A stretch of DNA of 64,000 nt from an uncultured Tenacibaculum sp. GTDB lineage: Bacteria; Bacteroidota; Bacteroidia; Flavobacteriales; Flavobacteriaceae. Where the stretch lies: NCBI RefSeq assembly GCF_947495995.1, contig NZ_CANMAX010000009.1:1-64000 (forward strand), given 5' to 3'. The notes beneath the pieces are model-generated. The model ran no database searches, had not been told where the DNA came from, and worked only from the letters and a program-made list of their open reading frames with translations. How positions within the stretch are numbered: position 1 is the first letter of the stretch; every line of letters starts with the position of its first letter. The position numbers and the translations under genes were made by a program. This document shows, piece after piece, positions 16,642 to 24,571 of this stretch.

Positions 16642-16785
16642 ATGGCGCAAATTTACTCTGAAAGATCATCTGAGTTCAAGATGAACCCAAAAAAATCCAC
16701 AGTACAATTTATATTAAACTTTTCTAAAAGCTTCAAAACAGTAAGAACAGAAAACGATGTTCTCATTGAATTGAATTTGAATTAA
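16642..16785 (+). CDS. Small basic protein, 47 aa, following the ECF sigma gene
   Basis: ATG at 16642, TAA at 16783-16785, followed at once by a terminator, which marks it as the last gene of the sigma transcript. The product has KMNPKKSTVQFILNFSKSFK then TENDVLIELNLN. It is basic in the middle and has no membrane segment or signal. I recall short genes of this type after a sigma factor in other Flavobacteriaceae, but cannot name a family. A regulatory or anti-sigma-like role is speculation. Confidence 0.65.
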   Translation: MAQIYSERSSEFKMNPKKSTVQFILNFSKSFKTVRTENDVLIELNLN

Positions 16786-16793
16786 GAGTGAAG

Positions 16794-16821
16794 AAGCTTC
16801 AGTGCGAACTGGAGCTTTTTT
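16794..16821 (+). terminator. Terminator of the sigma factor transcript
   Basis: AAGCTTCAG pairs with CTGGAGCTT (one G-T) around TGCGAA, followed by a T run that reaches the end of the convergent nth gene. Confidence 0.85.
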
Positions 16822-17479
16822 ATTTCTTCTTCTTTTTATTGTATTCTGCTATTACTGTTTTTCTACCTATGGCGTTAGTTATAATGTCATTATCTAAATT
16901 CCAACCTCTTGCTGGTGAATATTCTCTACCGTAGAAAATAATCTGTAAATGTAATTTATTCCAAATCTCTTTCGGAAATAAACGTTTTGCATCTTTTTCT
17001 GTTTGCGCGATACTTTTTCCATTAGATAAATTCCAACGGTACATTAAACGATGAATATGAGTATCTACAGGAAAAGCAGGAACATTAAAAGCTTGTGCCA
17101 TAACAACACTTGCAGTTTTATGTCCAACTGCAGGTAAAGCTTCTAAATCTTCAAAACTTTGCGGAACTTCTCCATTATGTTTTTCGATCAAAATTTTAGA
17201 TAAACCATATATTCCTTTAGATTTCATAGGTGAAAGCCCAACAGGTTTTATAATTTCTCGAATTTCTTCAACAGATAATTGTACCATATCATAAGGGTTA
17301 TCAGCTCGTTCAAACAACAAAGGAGTGATAATATTTACACGTTCATCGGTACTTTGTGCAGACATTAAAACTGCAATTAATAGTGTATAAGGATCTTTAT
17401 GATCTAAAGGTATTGGAGTCTCAGGATATAGTCGTTCTAAAGTATCAATTACAAACTGAACTTTTTCTGTTTTGTTCAT
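16820..17479 (-). CDS. nth: Endonuclease III (Nth) lacking the iron-sulfur cluster cysteines
   Basis: I start at ATG 17479 (MNKTEKVQF), the usual family start; an ATG at 17503 would leave only 12 bases to the divergent bcp gene. 219 residues. The helix-hairpin-helix LPAVGHKTASVV carries the catalytic Lys, and VDTHIHR carries the catalytic Asp, so glycosylase/lyase activity on oxidised pyrimidines should be kept. The C-terminal [4Fe-4S] loop of classic Nth is replaced by YGREYSPARGWNLDNDI, and the whole protein contains no cysteine. Confidence 0.93.
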   Translation of the reverse strand: MNKTEKVQFVIDTLERLYPETPIPLDHKDPYTLLIAVLMSAQSTDERVNIITPLLFERADNPYDMVQLSVEEIREIIKPVGLSPMKSKGIYGLSKILIEKHNGEVPQSFEDLEALPAVGHKTASVVMAQAFNVPAFPVDTHIHRLMYRWNLSNGKSIAQTEKDAKRLFPKEIWNKLHLQIIFYGREYSPARGWNLDNDIITNAIGRKTVIAEYNKKKKK

Positions 17480-17515
17480 TTTTTCAGTATTTTTACTTAA
17501 CAAAAATACCGAATT

Positions 17516-17968
17516 ATGACAACACTTAAAATAGGAGATAACGCACCAAATTTCGAAGCAAAAGATCAGGCAGGAAATACAGTTAAATTAGAAGATTACA
17601 AAGGAAAGAAATTAGTAGTATTCTTTTATCCAAAAGCTAGTACTCCTGGTTGTACAGCAGAAGCTTGTAATTTAAGAGACAATTACCAAACTTTCTTAGC
17701 AAAAGGATATGATATTCTTGGGGTTAGTGCAGATAGTGCTAAGCGTCAACAAAACTTTATCAATAAAAACGAATTACCATTTCCATTATTAGCAGATGAA
17801 GATAAAGCTGTTATTAATGCTTTTGGTGTTTGGGGGCCAAAAAAGTTTATGGGAAAAGAATATGATGGTATTCATAGAACTACTTTTGTAATTGATGAGA
17901 ATGGAGTTATCGAAGAAGTTATTTCTAAAGTAAAAACGAAAACTCATACTGAGCAAATTTTAGGGTAA
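17516..17968 (+). CDS. bcp: Thioredoxin-dependent peroxiredoxin (Bcp/PrxQ type)
   Basis: 150 residues, single thioredoxin-fold domain. The active site is YPKASTPGCTAEACNLRD: the peroxidatic Cys is in PGCT and a second Cys five residues on is the PrxQ-type resolving position. The C-terminal strand (RTTFVIDENGVIEEVI) is typical. It reduces hydroperoxides in the cytoplasm. Divergent from nth with only 36 bases between the starts, so both promoters must overlap. Confidence 0.95.
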   Translation: MTTLKIGDNAPNFEAKDQAGNTVKLEDYKGKKLVVFFYPKASTPGCTAEACNLRDNYQTFLAKGYDILGVSADSAKRQQNFINKNELPFPLLADEDKAVINAFGVWGPKKFMGKEYDGIHRTTFVIDENGVIEEVISKVKTKTHTEQILG

Positions 17969-18001
17969 AATTAGTTAAAACCCTGATTTATATGGTTTAA
18001 T

Positions 18002-18043
18002 AAAGCGTAAATTGTAGTGTCTTCCACACTAGATTTACGCTTT
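18002..18043 (+). promoter_or_regulatory. Hairpin between bcp and the LpxR-like gene, ending at its ATG
   Basis: AAAGCGTAAAT (18002-18012) pairs with ATTTACGCTTT (18033-18043), with inner pairing AGTGT/ACACT. There is no T run afterwards because the ATG at 18044 follows directly. It may act as a weak bcp terminator or as a lid on translation of the next gene; the sequence does not decide. Confidence 0.55.
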
Positions 18044-19252
18044 ATGACTTTTTTACGCTACTTATTGCTATTCTTTATGTGGAGTTTAATTGGAGAAAAT
18101 GCTTTTTCTCAAGTAGATAAAATTCCAGATGAAGTAAAAAACGCACATGATAAACTTCAAGAGTATTATGAAGGAAAACGACTTACAAGTACTTCACTTA
18201 CTAGAAATGACGTTACTAAAAACACTGCTTTTTTACAGAAATATTATGATTCTGTAACAGAATACTATCGTTATTTTAAATCAGATAAAAAGATTATCAA
18301 AGGAGTTAGAGTTTATACCGATAACGATGCTTTTGCTGTTTTTGATAATAGAGATCATGAATATACTGGTGGTGTTAGAATCGCATTTATTACCGATTAT
18401 GTTGGATTGAAATTAATTTCGTTCAGAAGAGACCATAAGTATCTATCATATCAGTCTGTATTTTTTGGATTTGATTTATACACACCTAATGTTTTAAATG
18501 TAAATGATATTGGTGATTTAAATCCAATTGATAGACCTTTTGCTTCATTTCAGTATATAGGAAGAACTAGAAACATCATTAGATACGATGGAAGATATCG
18601 ATCTACTGCTGAAATTAAAATAGGAATAATAGGAGGAGAGGTAAGTCGAAATTTCCAGCGTGTAATTCATAGAGATATTACAGATTCTGAAAACAATAAT
18701 GGATGGAATTACCAGATAGCAAATGGAGGAAGATTTGCTTTACAATACATGAATAATCATCAATGGGAAAACAAATTAGGGAAAAAAGAACTCTATTTTC
18801 ATTATGGTTTCCAGTATGGTTTAGGTTGGGAAAAGAATTATGTGTCTCCAATGTTATCGTTGACTAATAAATGTTTTTTTGAAAGAAATCCGGATAGTGC
18901 AATCAATAGTGAAAATCATTTCTTTGGGTCACAAAAATGGTGGGATCAGATCAAACAAACAGCATTTTTTGCAGTTAATGTTCAACCAGAAATTGTATTT
19001 TACAATACAATGTTGCAAGGATACCCAACAAATAATAAAGAGTTTGTTTTCGATGAAGGAAATAAAGTAGAGGTTCCTGTAATTAATCCCATAAACCATG
19101 TTGTAGGAAAGTTTAGTTTCAGCTTTGGTTTTCGAAACTATAATTCAAATTTTTTATTTGAATATTTTTTTCAAACTCCGGAGTATGATTATGCATGGAA
19201 AAAAAAATTCTTCCACAGGTATGGAAGAATCTCTTTTACTTTAAATATTTAG
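18044..19252 (+). CDS. LpxR-like outer-membrane lipid A deacylase family protein (DUF2219)
   Basis: I start at ATG 18044 (MTFLRYLLLFF), which gives a clean signal peptide cut after AFSQ; a GTG 27 bases upstream lies in the hairpin. 402 residues. LpxR features: TDNDAF near the mature start, GGVRIAF, NPIDRPFASFQYIG, and the GWNYQIANG region. LpxR is a 12-strand barrel that removes the 3'-acyloxyacyl chain of lipid A. The Asn-Asp at the start of the family's active site is present. It overlaps the convergent desaturase gene by 4 bases. Family good, activity inferred. Confidence 0.8.
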   Translation: MTFLRYLLLFFMWSLIGENAFSQVDKIPDEVKNAHDKLQEYYEGKRLTSTSLTRNDVTKNTAFLQKYYDSVTEYYRYFKSDKKIIKGVRVYTDNDAFAVFDNRDHEYTGGVRIAFITDYVGLKLISFRRDHKYLSYQSVFFGFDLYTPNVLNVNDIGDLNPIDRPFASFQYIGRTRNIIRYDGRYRSTAEIKIGIIGGEVSRNFQRVIHRDITDSENNNGWNYQIANGGRFALQYMNNHQWENKLGKKELYFHYGFQYGLGWEKNYVSPMLSLTNKCFFERNPDSAINSENHFFGSQKWWDQIKQTAFFAVNVQPEIVFYNTMLQGYPTNNKEFVFDEGNKVEVPVINPINHVVGKFSFSFGFRNYNSNFLFEYFFQTPEYDYAWKKKFFHRYGRISFTLNI

Positions 19253-20184
19253 TTATTGTTTTTTAATTCACGTTGCAGTTCTCTACTTGTTTTAGAACTT
19301 CCATCGTGACTCCATCCTGGAGGCATAAAAACATATTTTAGTCGAGTACCCAATGGCAAATCTTTTTTTCTACTGAAGAAGTCTTTAAAGATTTCTTTCC
19401 ATTCATGAAAAATGATATTGATTGGTCCTTTGTCTTCTAAAGGTTTCGTTAATCCGAATTTTAGCTTTTCATATTCCATTTCTTCTTCTTCAGCCTGAAA
19501 AGTTCCAAACATTCTATCCCAAATAATTAAGAACATTCCCATGTTTTTATCTAAGTATTTTACATTAGAAGCATGGTGAACTCTGTGATGAGAAGGAGTA
19601 ACAAAAATATATTCCCAAGTTTTTAGTAAAAAACCTACAAATCCTTTTCTCTTAGTTGGTTTTATAAAATTTGTGTGACATAAAGTTCCATAATTTTGAT
19701 TCATCGCGTAAGCAAACATGATATGTAATGGCTGAATTCCTATTAAAATTAACGGAATTAAAAACATAAAACGATAAAATGGTTGCAGAACTGGTGAACG
19801 GAAACCTGTAGAGATATTGTAATATTCTGAGTTATGATGTGTAACATGAACAGCCCAGAAAAAACGTGAATGATGATCTACATAATGATGTATATAATAC
19901 AAGAAATCTTGACCAACAAATGCTATAAACCAATATAAAAACCCTGTATTCTCCCAGTTAATAAAACGATAATCATAAAAGAAATCCATTACTATAAAGG
20001 ATGTAGCGTACATCAATCCATCTAAAAAGACATTAACTAACGCAAAATATACGTTTGTAGAAACATCTTTAAACTCGTAGTTTTTGGCTTTTCTTTTGTA
20101 GCTAAAATACATCTCAACACCAATGGCTAAAGCACAAACGGGCACAAACCATATGTAAGCATTTTGATGAGTGAAAATATCCAT
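19249..20184 (-). CDS. Sterol desaturase/fatty acid hydroxylase family membrane enzyme
   Basis: 311 residues. Four to five hydrophobic segments in the first 180 residues and the histidine clusters of the diiron family: HHYVDHH, HVTHHNS, CHTNF, and HHRVHHASN. These bind a non-haem diiron centre that oxidises a lipid C-H bond in the membrane. Bacterial relatives include alkylglycerol monooxygenase-like enzymes; substrate not predictable. The soluble C-terminus is about 85 residues. Transcribed alone, tail-to-tail with the LpxR-like gene. Confidence 0.88.
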   Translation of the reverse strand: MDIFTHQNAYIWFVPVCALAIGVEMYFSYKRKAKNYEFKDVSTNVYFALVNVFLDGLMYATSFIVMDFFYDYRFINWENTGFLYWFIAFVGQDFLYYIHHYVDHHSRFFWAVHVTHHNSEYYNISTGFRSPVLQPFYRFMFLIPLILIGIQPLHIMFAYAMNQNYGTLCHTNFIKPTKRKGFVGFLLKTWEYIFVTPSHHRVHHASNVKYLDKNMGMFLIIWDRMFGTFQAEEEEMEYEKLKFGLTKPLEDKGPINIIFHEWKEIFKDFFSRKKDLPLGTRLKYVFMPPGWSHDGSSKTSRELQRELKNNN

Positions 20185-20296
20185 ATAAAAATATTTAGGT
20201 TAAAAAGATAGAAGATATCTAAGTTTAATCTCGTGCAAAGGTAAGCGATATTGACTTAAAAGGGTTTATTATACATAAGTTTTGTTTATACTATAA

Positions 20297-20929
20297 TTAT
20301 AACCTTTTATGAATCCAATCTTTGAAACTATAAAAGTTCTGAGGAGCAACACCATGGCCTACTGGATATTCATGAAATTCGTTTAATAAATTTAAATTAT
20401 TTAGAAAATCAGGTGTTTTTTTCGCCCAAGTAAAAGGAATTACTTGATCAACTAATCCGTGAGAAATATAGTAATCTGTTGTAATATCTGCAGAAATTTC
20501 ATTAGGAATTAAATCTTCTAATAAATAACCACTCAAAGCAATTACGTGATCTACCTTGTTTGGATAGCGAAAACTTAATCCGAAACTTAAAATAGCACCT
20601 TGACTAAATCCTAATAAAAATGTTTTTTTAGTGTTGTATTTACGTTTAATTTCATCGATAAACTCTGCTATTTTATCAACAGAGTCACTAGCTTGAGCAA
20701 CGTCAGAAAATTTTTCGTTGTTGGCATCAAAATTAATAGCATACCAAGCGTAACCTCCATAGCCCATTTCAAATGGTGCTCTTGCTGAAATTATTAAAAG
20801 TTCGTCTGGAAGTTCCTCAGCAAAGGAAAATAAATCATTTTCATGACTACCGTAACCGTGTAGAAGAATTAAAACATTTGGGTTTTCTACAGCTGTTTTC
20901 GGTGCTCTTTCTATGTAAAATAAACTCAT
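20297..20929 (-). CDS. Alpha/beta hydrolase, phospholipase/carboxylesterase family
   Basis: 210 residues. LLHGYGSHENDLFSFAEELP forms the oxyanion region. GFSQGA carries the nucleophilic Ser, ISHGLVDQVIP carries the Asp, and VGHGVAPQ the His, so the triad is complete. This is the size and style of bacterial carboxylesterase/YpfH/dienelactone-like enzymes. Cytoplasmic. It begins 7 bases after the DUF4870-like gene and closes a four-gene minus-strand operon that starts with the BatA-domain gene at 24459. Substrate unknown. Confidence 0.85.
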   Translation of the reverse strand: MSLFYIERAPKTAVENPNVLILLHGYGSHENDLFSFAEELPDELLIISARAPFEMGYGGYAWYAINFDANNEKFSDVAQASDSVDKIAEFIDEIKRKYNTKKTFLLGFSQGAILSFGLSFRYPNKVDHVIALSGYLLEDLIPNEISADITTDYYISHGLVDQVIPFTWAKKTPDFLNNLNLLNEFHEYPVGHGVAPQNFYSFKDWIHKRL

Positions 20930-20935
20930 TAAAAA

Positions 20936-21265
20936 TTATATGCTTTTAAACCAATCTTGAAAAAGGTCGCCCACTATTGGACTCTTTTTCTCATCACCAT
21001 TAATAGCTCCCATTAAGCCAATAAACCAAAGTACAGCTATTAAAGCGCCTACAATAAAGTATCCAAAATATCCAAAAAGTCTTAAAATTAACCAGCTGTT
21101 TAAAATTAAAAATATGTTTAAACCGATATTTTGACGAATATGAAAACTTGCAAAAGCGTTTTTACTTGAATTATTTAATACTATAGCCACAATAGTACCA
21201 ATAATGGTTAAATAACTAATAATAGCATTAGTTTTACCTTCTTCGATTGATGTTAGATTTTTCAT
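20936..21265 (-). CDS. DUF4870-like small membrane protein
   Basis: 109 residues with three predicted helices (about 12-32, 48-66, 68-90), starting KNLTSIEEGKTNAIISYLT and ending GDLFQDW. The sequence HIRQNIGLNIF is characteristic of the DUF4870/'import component' group. Function unknown in the family. It lies 3 bases from the dihydroorotase-like gene and 6 from the hydrolase gene, so it is embedded in their operon. Confidence 0.75.
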   Translation of the reverse strand: MKNLTSIEEGKTNAIISYLTIIGTIVAIVLNNSSKNAFASFHIRQNIGLNIFLILNSWLILRLFGYFGYFIVGALIAVLWFIGLMGAINGDEKKSPIVGDLFQDWFKSI

Positions 21266-21268
21266 TTT

Positions 21269-22528
21269 TTAGGTGTTTAAAATTAGTTGTTGGTTAGCAT
21301 ATATACCATATGCCTTTCCTACTAGATTTTCACCTATAAATATACTGTTTTTTGAAGTTGAAATAATATCCTTTTCGTCAAAAGTCCTCGTTTCCTTAGG
21401 ATTAAATAAAGTAATTTCTGCTTTCGCATTAATATCAATCACAGTATTTTCAATTCCGAAAATTGATTTTGGACGATCACTTAAGCATTTTACGATAGTT
21501 TCTACATCGAATACAGAAGCTAAAGCTCCAAAAGTGGTTTCCATTCCTATTGTTCCATCTTTGGCTATAGAAAATTCAACTTTCTTTTCTTCAATATCAA
21601 TTGGGTTGTGGTCAGAAGTAATAATATCTATAACTCCTTCTTTAACTCCAGCTATTAATGCTTCTTTATCTTCTACTGTTCTAAGTGGAGGATTAACTTT
21701 TACTTTGGCATCAAATCCAATTAACTTTTCATCAGTTAATAAAAGATTATGAGCAGCAACACTACAAGTAACTTGTAAACCTTTGTTTTTTGCTTCTTTA
21801 ATTAAAGCGACAGATTTTTTAGTAGAAATTGTTGGAATGTGTAATTTTCCCCCTGTGTATTCAAGTAAAAATAAATCTCGAGCAATTTGAATTTCTTCAG
21901 CTAAAGCAGGAATTCCTTTTAAACCTAATCGTGTAGCGTTTACACCTTCATGAGCAACACCCTCACCAGCGATCTTTTTATTTTTAGGAAAACTTAGTAC
22001 TAAACCATCAAAATTTTGAGCATAAAGTAAGGCGATTTTTAAAAGATTATCGTTTTCGATTGATCTTTTATAATCACCAAAAGCAATAGCACCAGATTGT
22101 TGCATATCGTAAAGTTCAGCCATTTCTACACCTTCGCTTTTTTGAGTTAAAGCGCCAATAGGATGTAAATGCACAGCTTTATTACTTGATTTGTGAATTA
22201 AATATTCAATTGAAGATTTAGAATCTGAAATCGGATTGGTATTTGGATTTACAGCAATTCTTGTAAAACCAGACTTAGCTGCAACATTTAAACCGTTTTC
22301 TATAGTTTCACGTTCTTCATATCCTGGTTCACCTAACGACACACTCGTGTCAAACCATCCAGAAGATACATGTAAATTATCGAGTTCTACAACTGTGTAA
22401 TCTTCTTTACTATCGATTACATCACTAATTTCAATAATAACTCCATCAGAGATTAAAATGTCTTTAATACTATTGTGAAACGGACTATTATTGTCTACAA
22501 TCTTCGCAGATTTTAAAAGCGTGATCAT
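21269..22528 (-). CDS. Dihydroorotase-like protein with metal-binding residues missing
   Basis: 419 residues, with the length and layout of class I dihydroorotase. The metal and substrate motifs are changed: D-x-H-x-H is DTSVS (60-64); the HVxHxS strand is LHIPTIS (229-235); and the TDHAPH end is TSDHNPID (304-311), which keeps only one Asp-His. The GEPGYEERETIENGL region is well kept. This form is widespread in Flavobacteriia as I recall it and is usually annotated pyrC, but catalysis looks unlikely. A non-catalytic partner of carbamoyltransferase is one known role for inactive dihydroorotases. It overlaps the upstream gene by 4 bases. Confidence 0.85.
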   Translation of the reverse strand: MITLLKSAKIVDNNSPFHNSIKDILISDGVIIEISDVIDSKEDYTVVELDNLHVSSGWFDTSVSLGEPGYEERETIENGLNVAAKSGFTRIAVNPNTNPISDSKSSIEYLIHKSSNKAVHLHPIGALTQKSEGVEMAELYDMQQSGAIAFGDYKRSIENDNLLKIALLYAQNFDGLVLSFPKNKKIAGEGVAHEGVNATRLGLKGIPALAEEIQIARDLFLLEYTGGKLHIPTISTKKSVALIKEAKNKGLQVTCSVAAHNLLLTDEKLIGFDAKVKVNPPLRTVEDKEALIAGVKEGVIDIITSDHNPIDIEEKKVEFSIAKDGTIGMETTFGALASVFDVETIVKCLSDRPKSIFGIENTVIDINAKAEITLFNPKETRTFDEKDIISTSKNSIFIGENLVGKAYGIYANQQLILNT

Positions 22529-24459
22529 ACTTTAAAGTATTTTAAAATCAAAATTTCCAGCAACAAAGATACAATGGCAAGAATTAAAAACCATTTCCAA
22601 ATCCAATGAACTTTGTATTTATTATCAATTTTATTAAAACCATCTTTTAATGAGTTACTTATAACAATATTTTCTTTTGAATTATCAATAGTGTTTAAGT
22701 TCAAATATTCAAGAGAACTTTCAGAAGCAGGATTGTTAAAGGCGATGGTATTAATTTTAGAATTTCCTTTCGAAATAGTATAAAATCCGTTTTGGTTAGG
22801 AAGCTCTTTAGTAATTAATCTTATTTTAGTTTGAAGCGTTTGTTGCAAAGGAATGAAAGAACTTTGTTCGTTCTTAATTGTTAGAATATCGTCTTTTTGA
22901 AGTCTTGTAGGAATTTCAATAGTATTTTGTTGTCCTAGAGTGTAGTATAGTTTTGAAAGTTTTAAACTTTGCTTTGCTATGTTGTAGAACACAGGAACAA
23001 TCAAAGGAGAATTTGTAAAATTACTATTGTTTTTATTCAGAGGAGAAGCAAACCAAAATACATTGGCACTCGATAAAGCTATTTGTTGAATAAAACTTTC
23101 TTCATTTTCAAAAGAAACGATAGTACTTGCATTATTGAGTTTTGTATTGAAAAATGTATTTGTACTTGGATATTGAAAGTTTTTTACTTTTTTATCAAAT
23201 ACATTTTTAAATAAAGGATGATTAAAATTAATCTTAGTGATTTTTAATGAATCTACTTTCTTACTAAGTAATTTACCAACATTTAATCCTTGAAGCAATG
23301 TGTTATACGATTTAAACTGAGATTTTTCATTAGGAATAATAACTAAGTTCCCACCGTTTTTGGCATAGTCTAACAAGCTCTTATGTAAACTTTCAGGAAT
23401 CTTGTCAACTTCATTTAAAAGAATAAGTTGTTGCTGATTAATATTGTTATAGTTAATGTTTTTAATAGCTGAAGAAACAAAGTTAAATTCATCATCAGTA
23501 TAAATTCTAGCTAAGAAATCGTTGTTTTCTCCAATAGCTAAAACATTTATTTTTTCATTTGTATTTATTGAAAAGAAGAACTGGTTATCGAAAGCAAAAG
23601 TATCGTTAAAGTCAACTTTTACAACACCAGAAAAATCATTCATATTTTCAATAGCAAAAGGAACTGATTTTTGTGCGTTTTTTTCAATAGAGAAAGTTTG
23701 TTTACTTATCAATTTGTCTCCATTGTATATGGCAATAGGAACGTTTTCTTTTTTATTTCCTTGATTTTTAACATTAATATTTACCACATTTTTAGCATTC
23801 GCATCCGTAGAAATATAAACACTGTCAATAGCAATATTATCTTTTCTTTCTGGTAAAATCTGAGCAACAGTTAAAGTTAAATTGGCTGAAGAAAAACCAT
23901 CTTTATTGATATTTTGAAAATCAGAAATTAAAAGGTTTTCTGTAGTATTGTTTAAGTTTGAAAGCTTTAATAAAACATCGTTAATAGATAAATTAGAAAT
24001 GGTGTTTTTTATGTTAAGCAATATCTTTTTTAATTCGGTTTCTGAAATCTTATAGTGTACATTATCATTTGTAACTAATGAATATGTAGTATTATCCGAA
24101 GTTTTATCTATAATATCTTGAGCAGCAATTTTTAATAAATTTCCCTTAGCACCTTTAGCGTTAGTACTTAAAGAATTGTCTAAATAAATAGCTACGTGAT
24201 TTTCTGTATTAGCTTTTTGATTACTGAAAAAAGGTTGAGCGAAAGCAAGAACAATAGCTGATATTAACAACAAGCGTGTACATAAAATTAGCCACTTTTT
24301 TAGCTGAGAGCTTTTTCTATTCTTAATCACTAAGTTCTCTAAAAATGCAACATTGGTAAATGCTACTTTTTTAAACTTACGTAATTGAAAAAGGTGAACT
24401 AGTATGGGAATTAGTAATAGAAATAAGAAATATAAAATTTCTGGATGTTTAAATTGCAT
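22525..24459 (-). CDS. BatA-domain (aerotolerance N-terminal) membrane protein
   Basis: 644 residues. The start MQFKHPEILYFLFLLLIPI, then HLFQLRKFKKVAFTNVAFL, is the BatA N-terminal domain with two helices at 5-25 and 55-75. A VWA-like region follows (HVAIYLDNSLSTNAKG, a D-x-S-x-S-like site), then a long periplasmic part with Asn-rich beta sheet sequence and a final helix at 620-640. It is conserved in Bacteroidota, where it sits near pyrC and bshC; function unknown, likely envelope-related. First gene of the operon running to 20297. Confidence 0.88.
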   Translation of the reverse strand: MQFKHPEILYFLFLLLIPILVHLFQLRKFKKVAFTNVAFLENLVIKNRKSSQLKKWLILCTRLLLISAIVLAFAQPFFSNQKANTENHVAIYLDNSLSTNAKGAKGNLLKIAAQDIIDKTSDNTTYSLVTNDNVHYKISETELKKILLNIKNTISNLSINDVLLKLSNLNNTTENLLISDFQNINKDGFSSANLTLTVAQILPERKDNIAIDSVYISTDANAKNVVNINVKNQGNKKENVPIAIYNGDKLISKQTFSIEKNAQKSVPFAIENMNDFSGVVKVDFNDTFAFDNQFFFSINTNEKINVLAIGENNDFLARIYTDDEFNFVSSAIKNINYNNINQQQLILLNEVDKIPESLHKSLLDYAKNGGNLVIIPNEKSQFKSYNTLLQGLNVGKLLSKKVDSLKITKINFNHPLFKNVFDKKVKNFQYPSTNTFFNTKLNNASTIVSFENEESFIQQIALSSANVFWFASPLNKNNSNFTNSPLIVPVFYNIAKQSLKLSKLYYTLGQQNTIEIPTRLQKDDILTIKNEQSSFIPLQQTLQTKIRLITKELPNQNGFYTISKGNSKINTIAFNNPASESSLEYLNLNTIDNSKENIVISNSLKDGFNKIDNKYKVHWIWKWFLILAIVSLLLEILILKYFKV

Positions 24460-24571
24460 TATAGACTATTTGTTATGTAAAAATAGAAAATAGATTTAAT
24501 AAAGTTTTGTTAAGATCAATTCAAGTTGTGAGCAAAGCATTAAATTTGTTACTTTACTAAAAAAGTAAGTA

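Noticed and set aside
18017..18043. GTG start at 18017 for the LpxR-like protein
   Set aside because: It lies inside the inverted repeat, and the ATG at 18044 gives a proper signal peptide.
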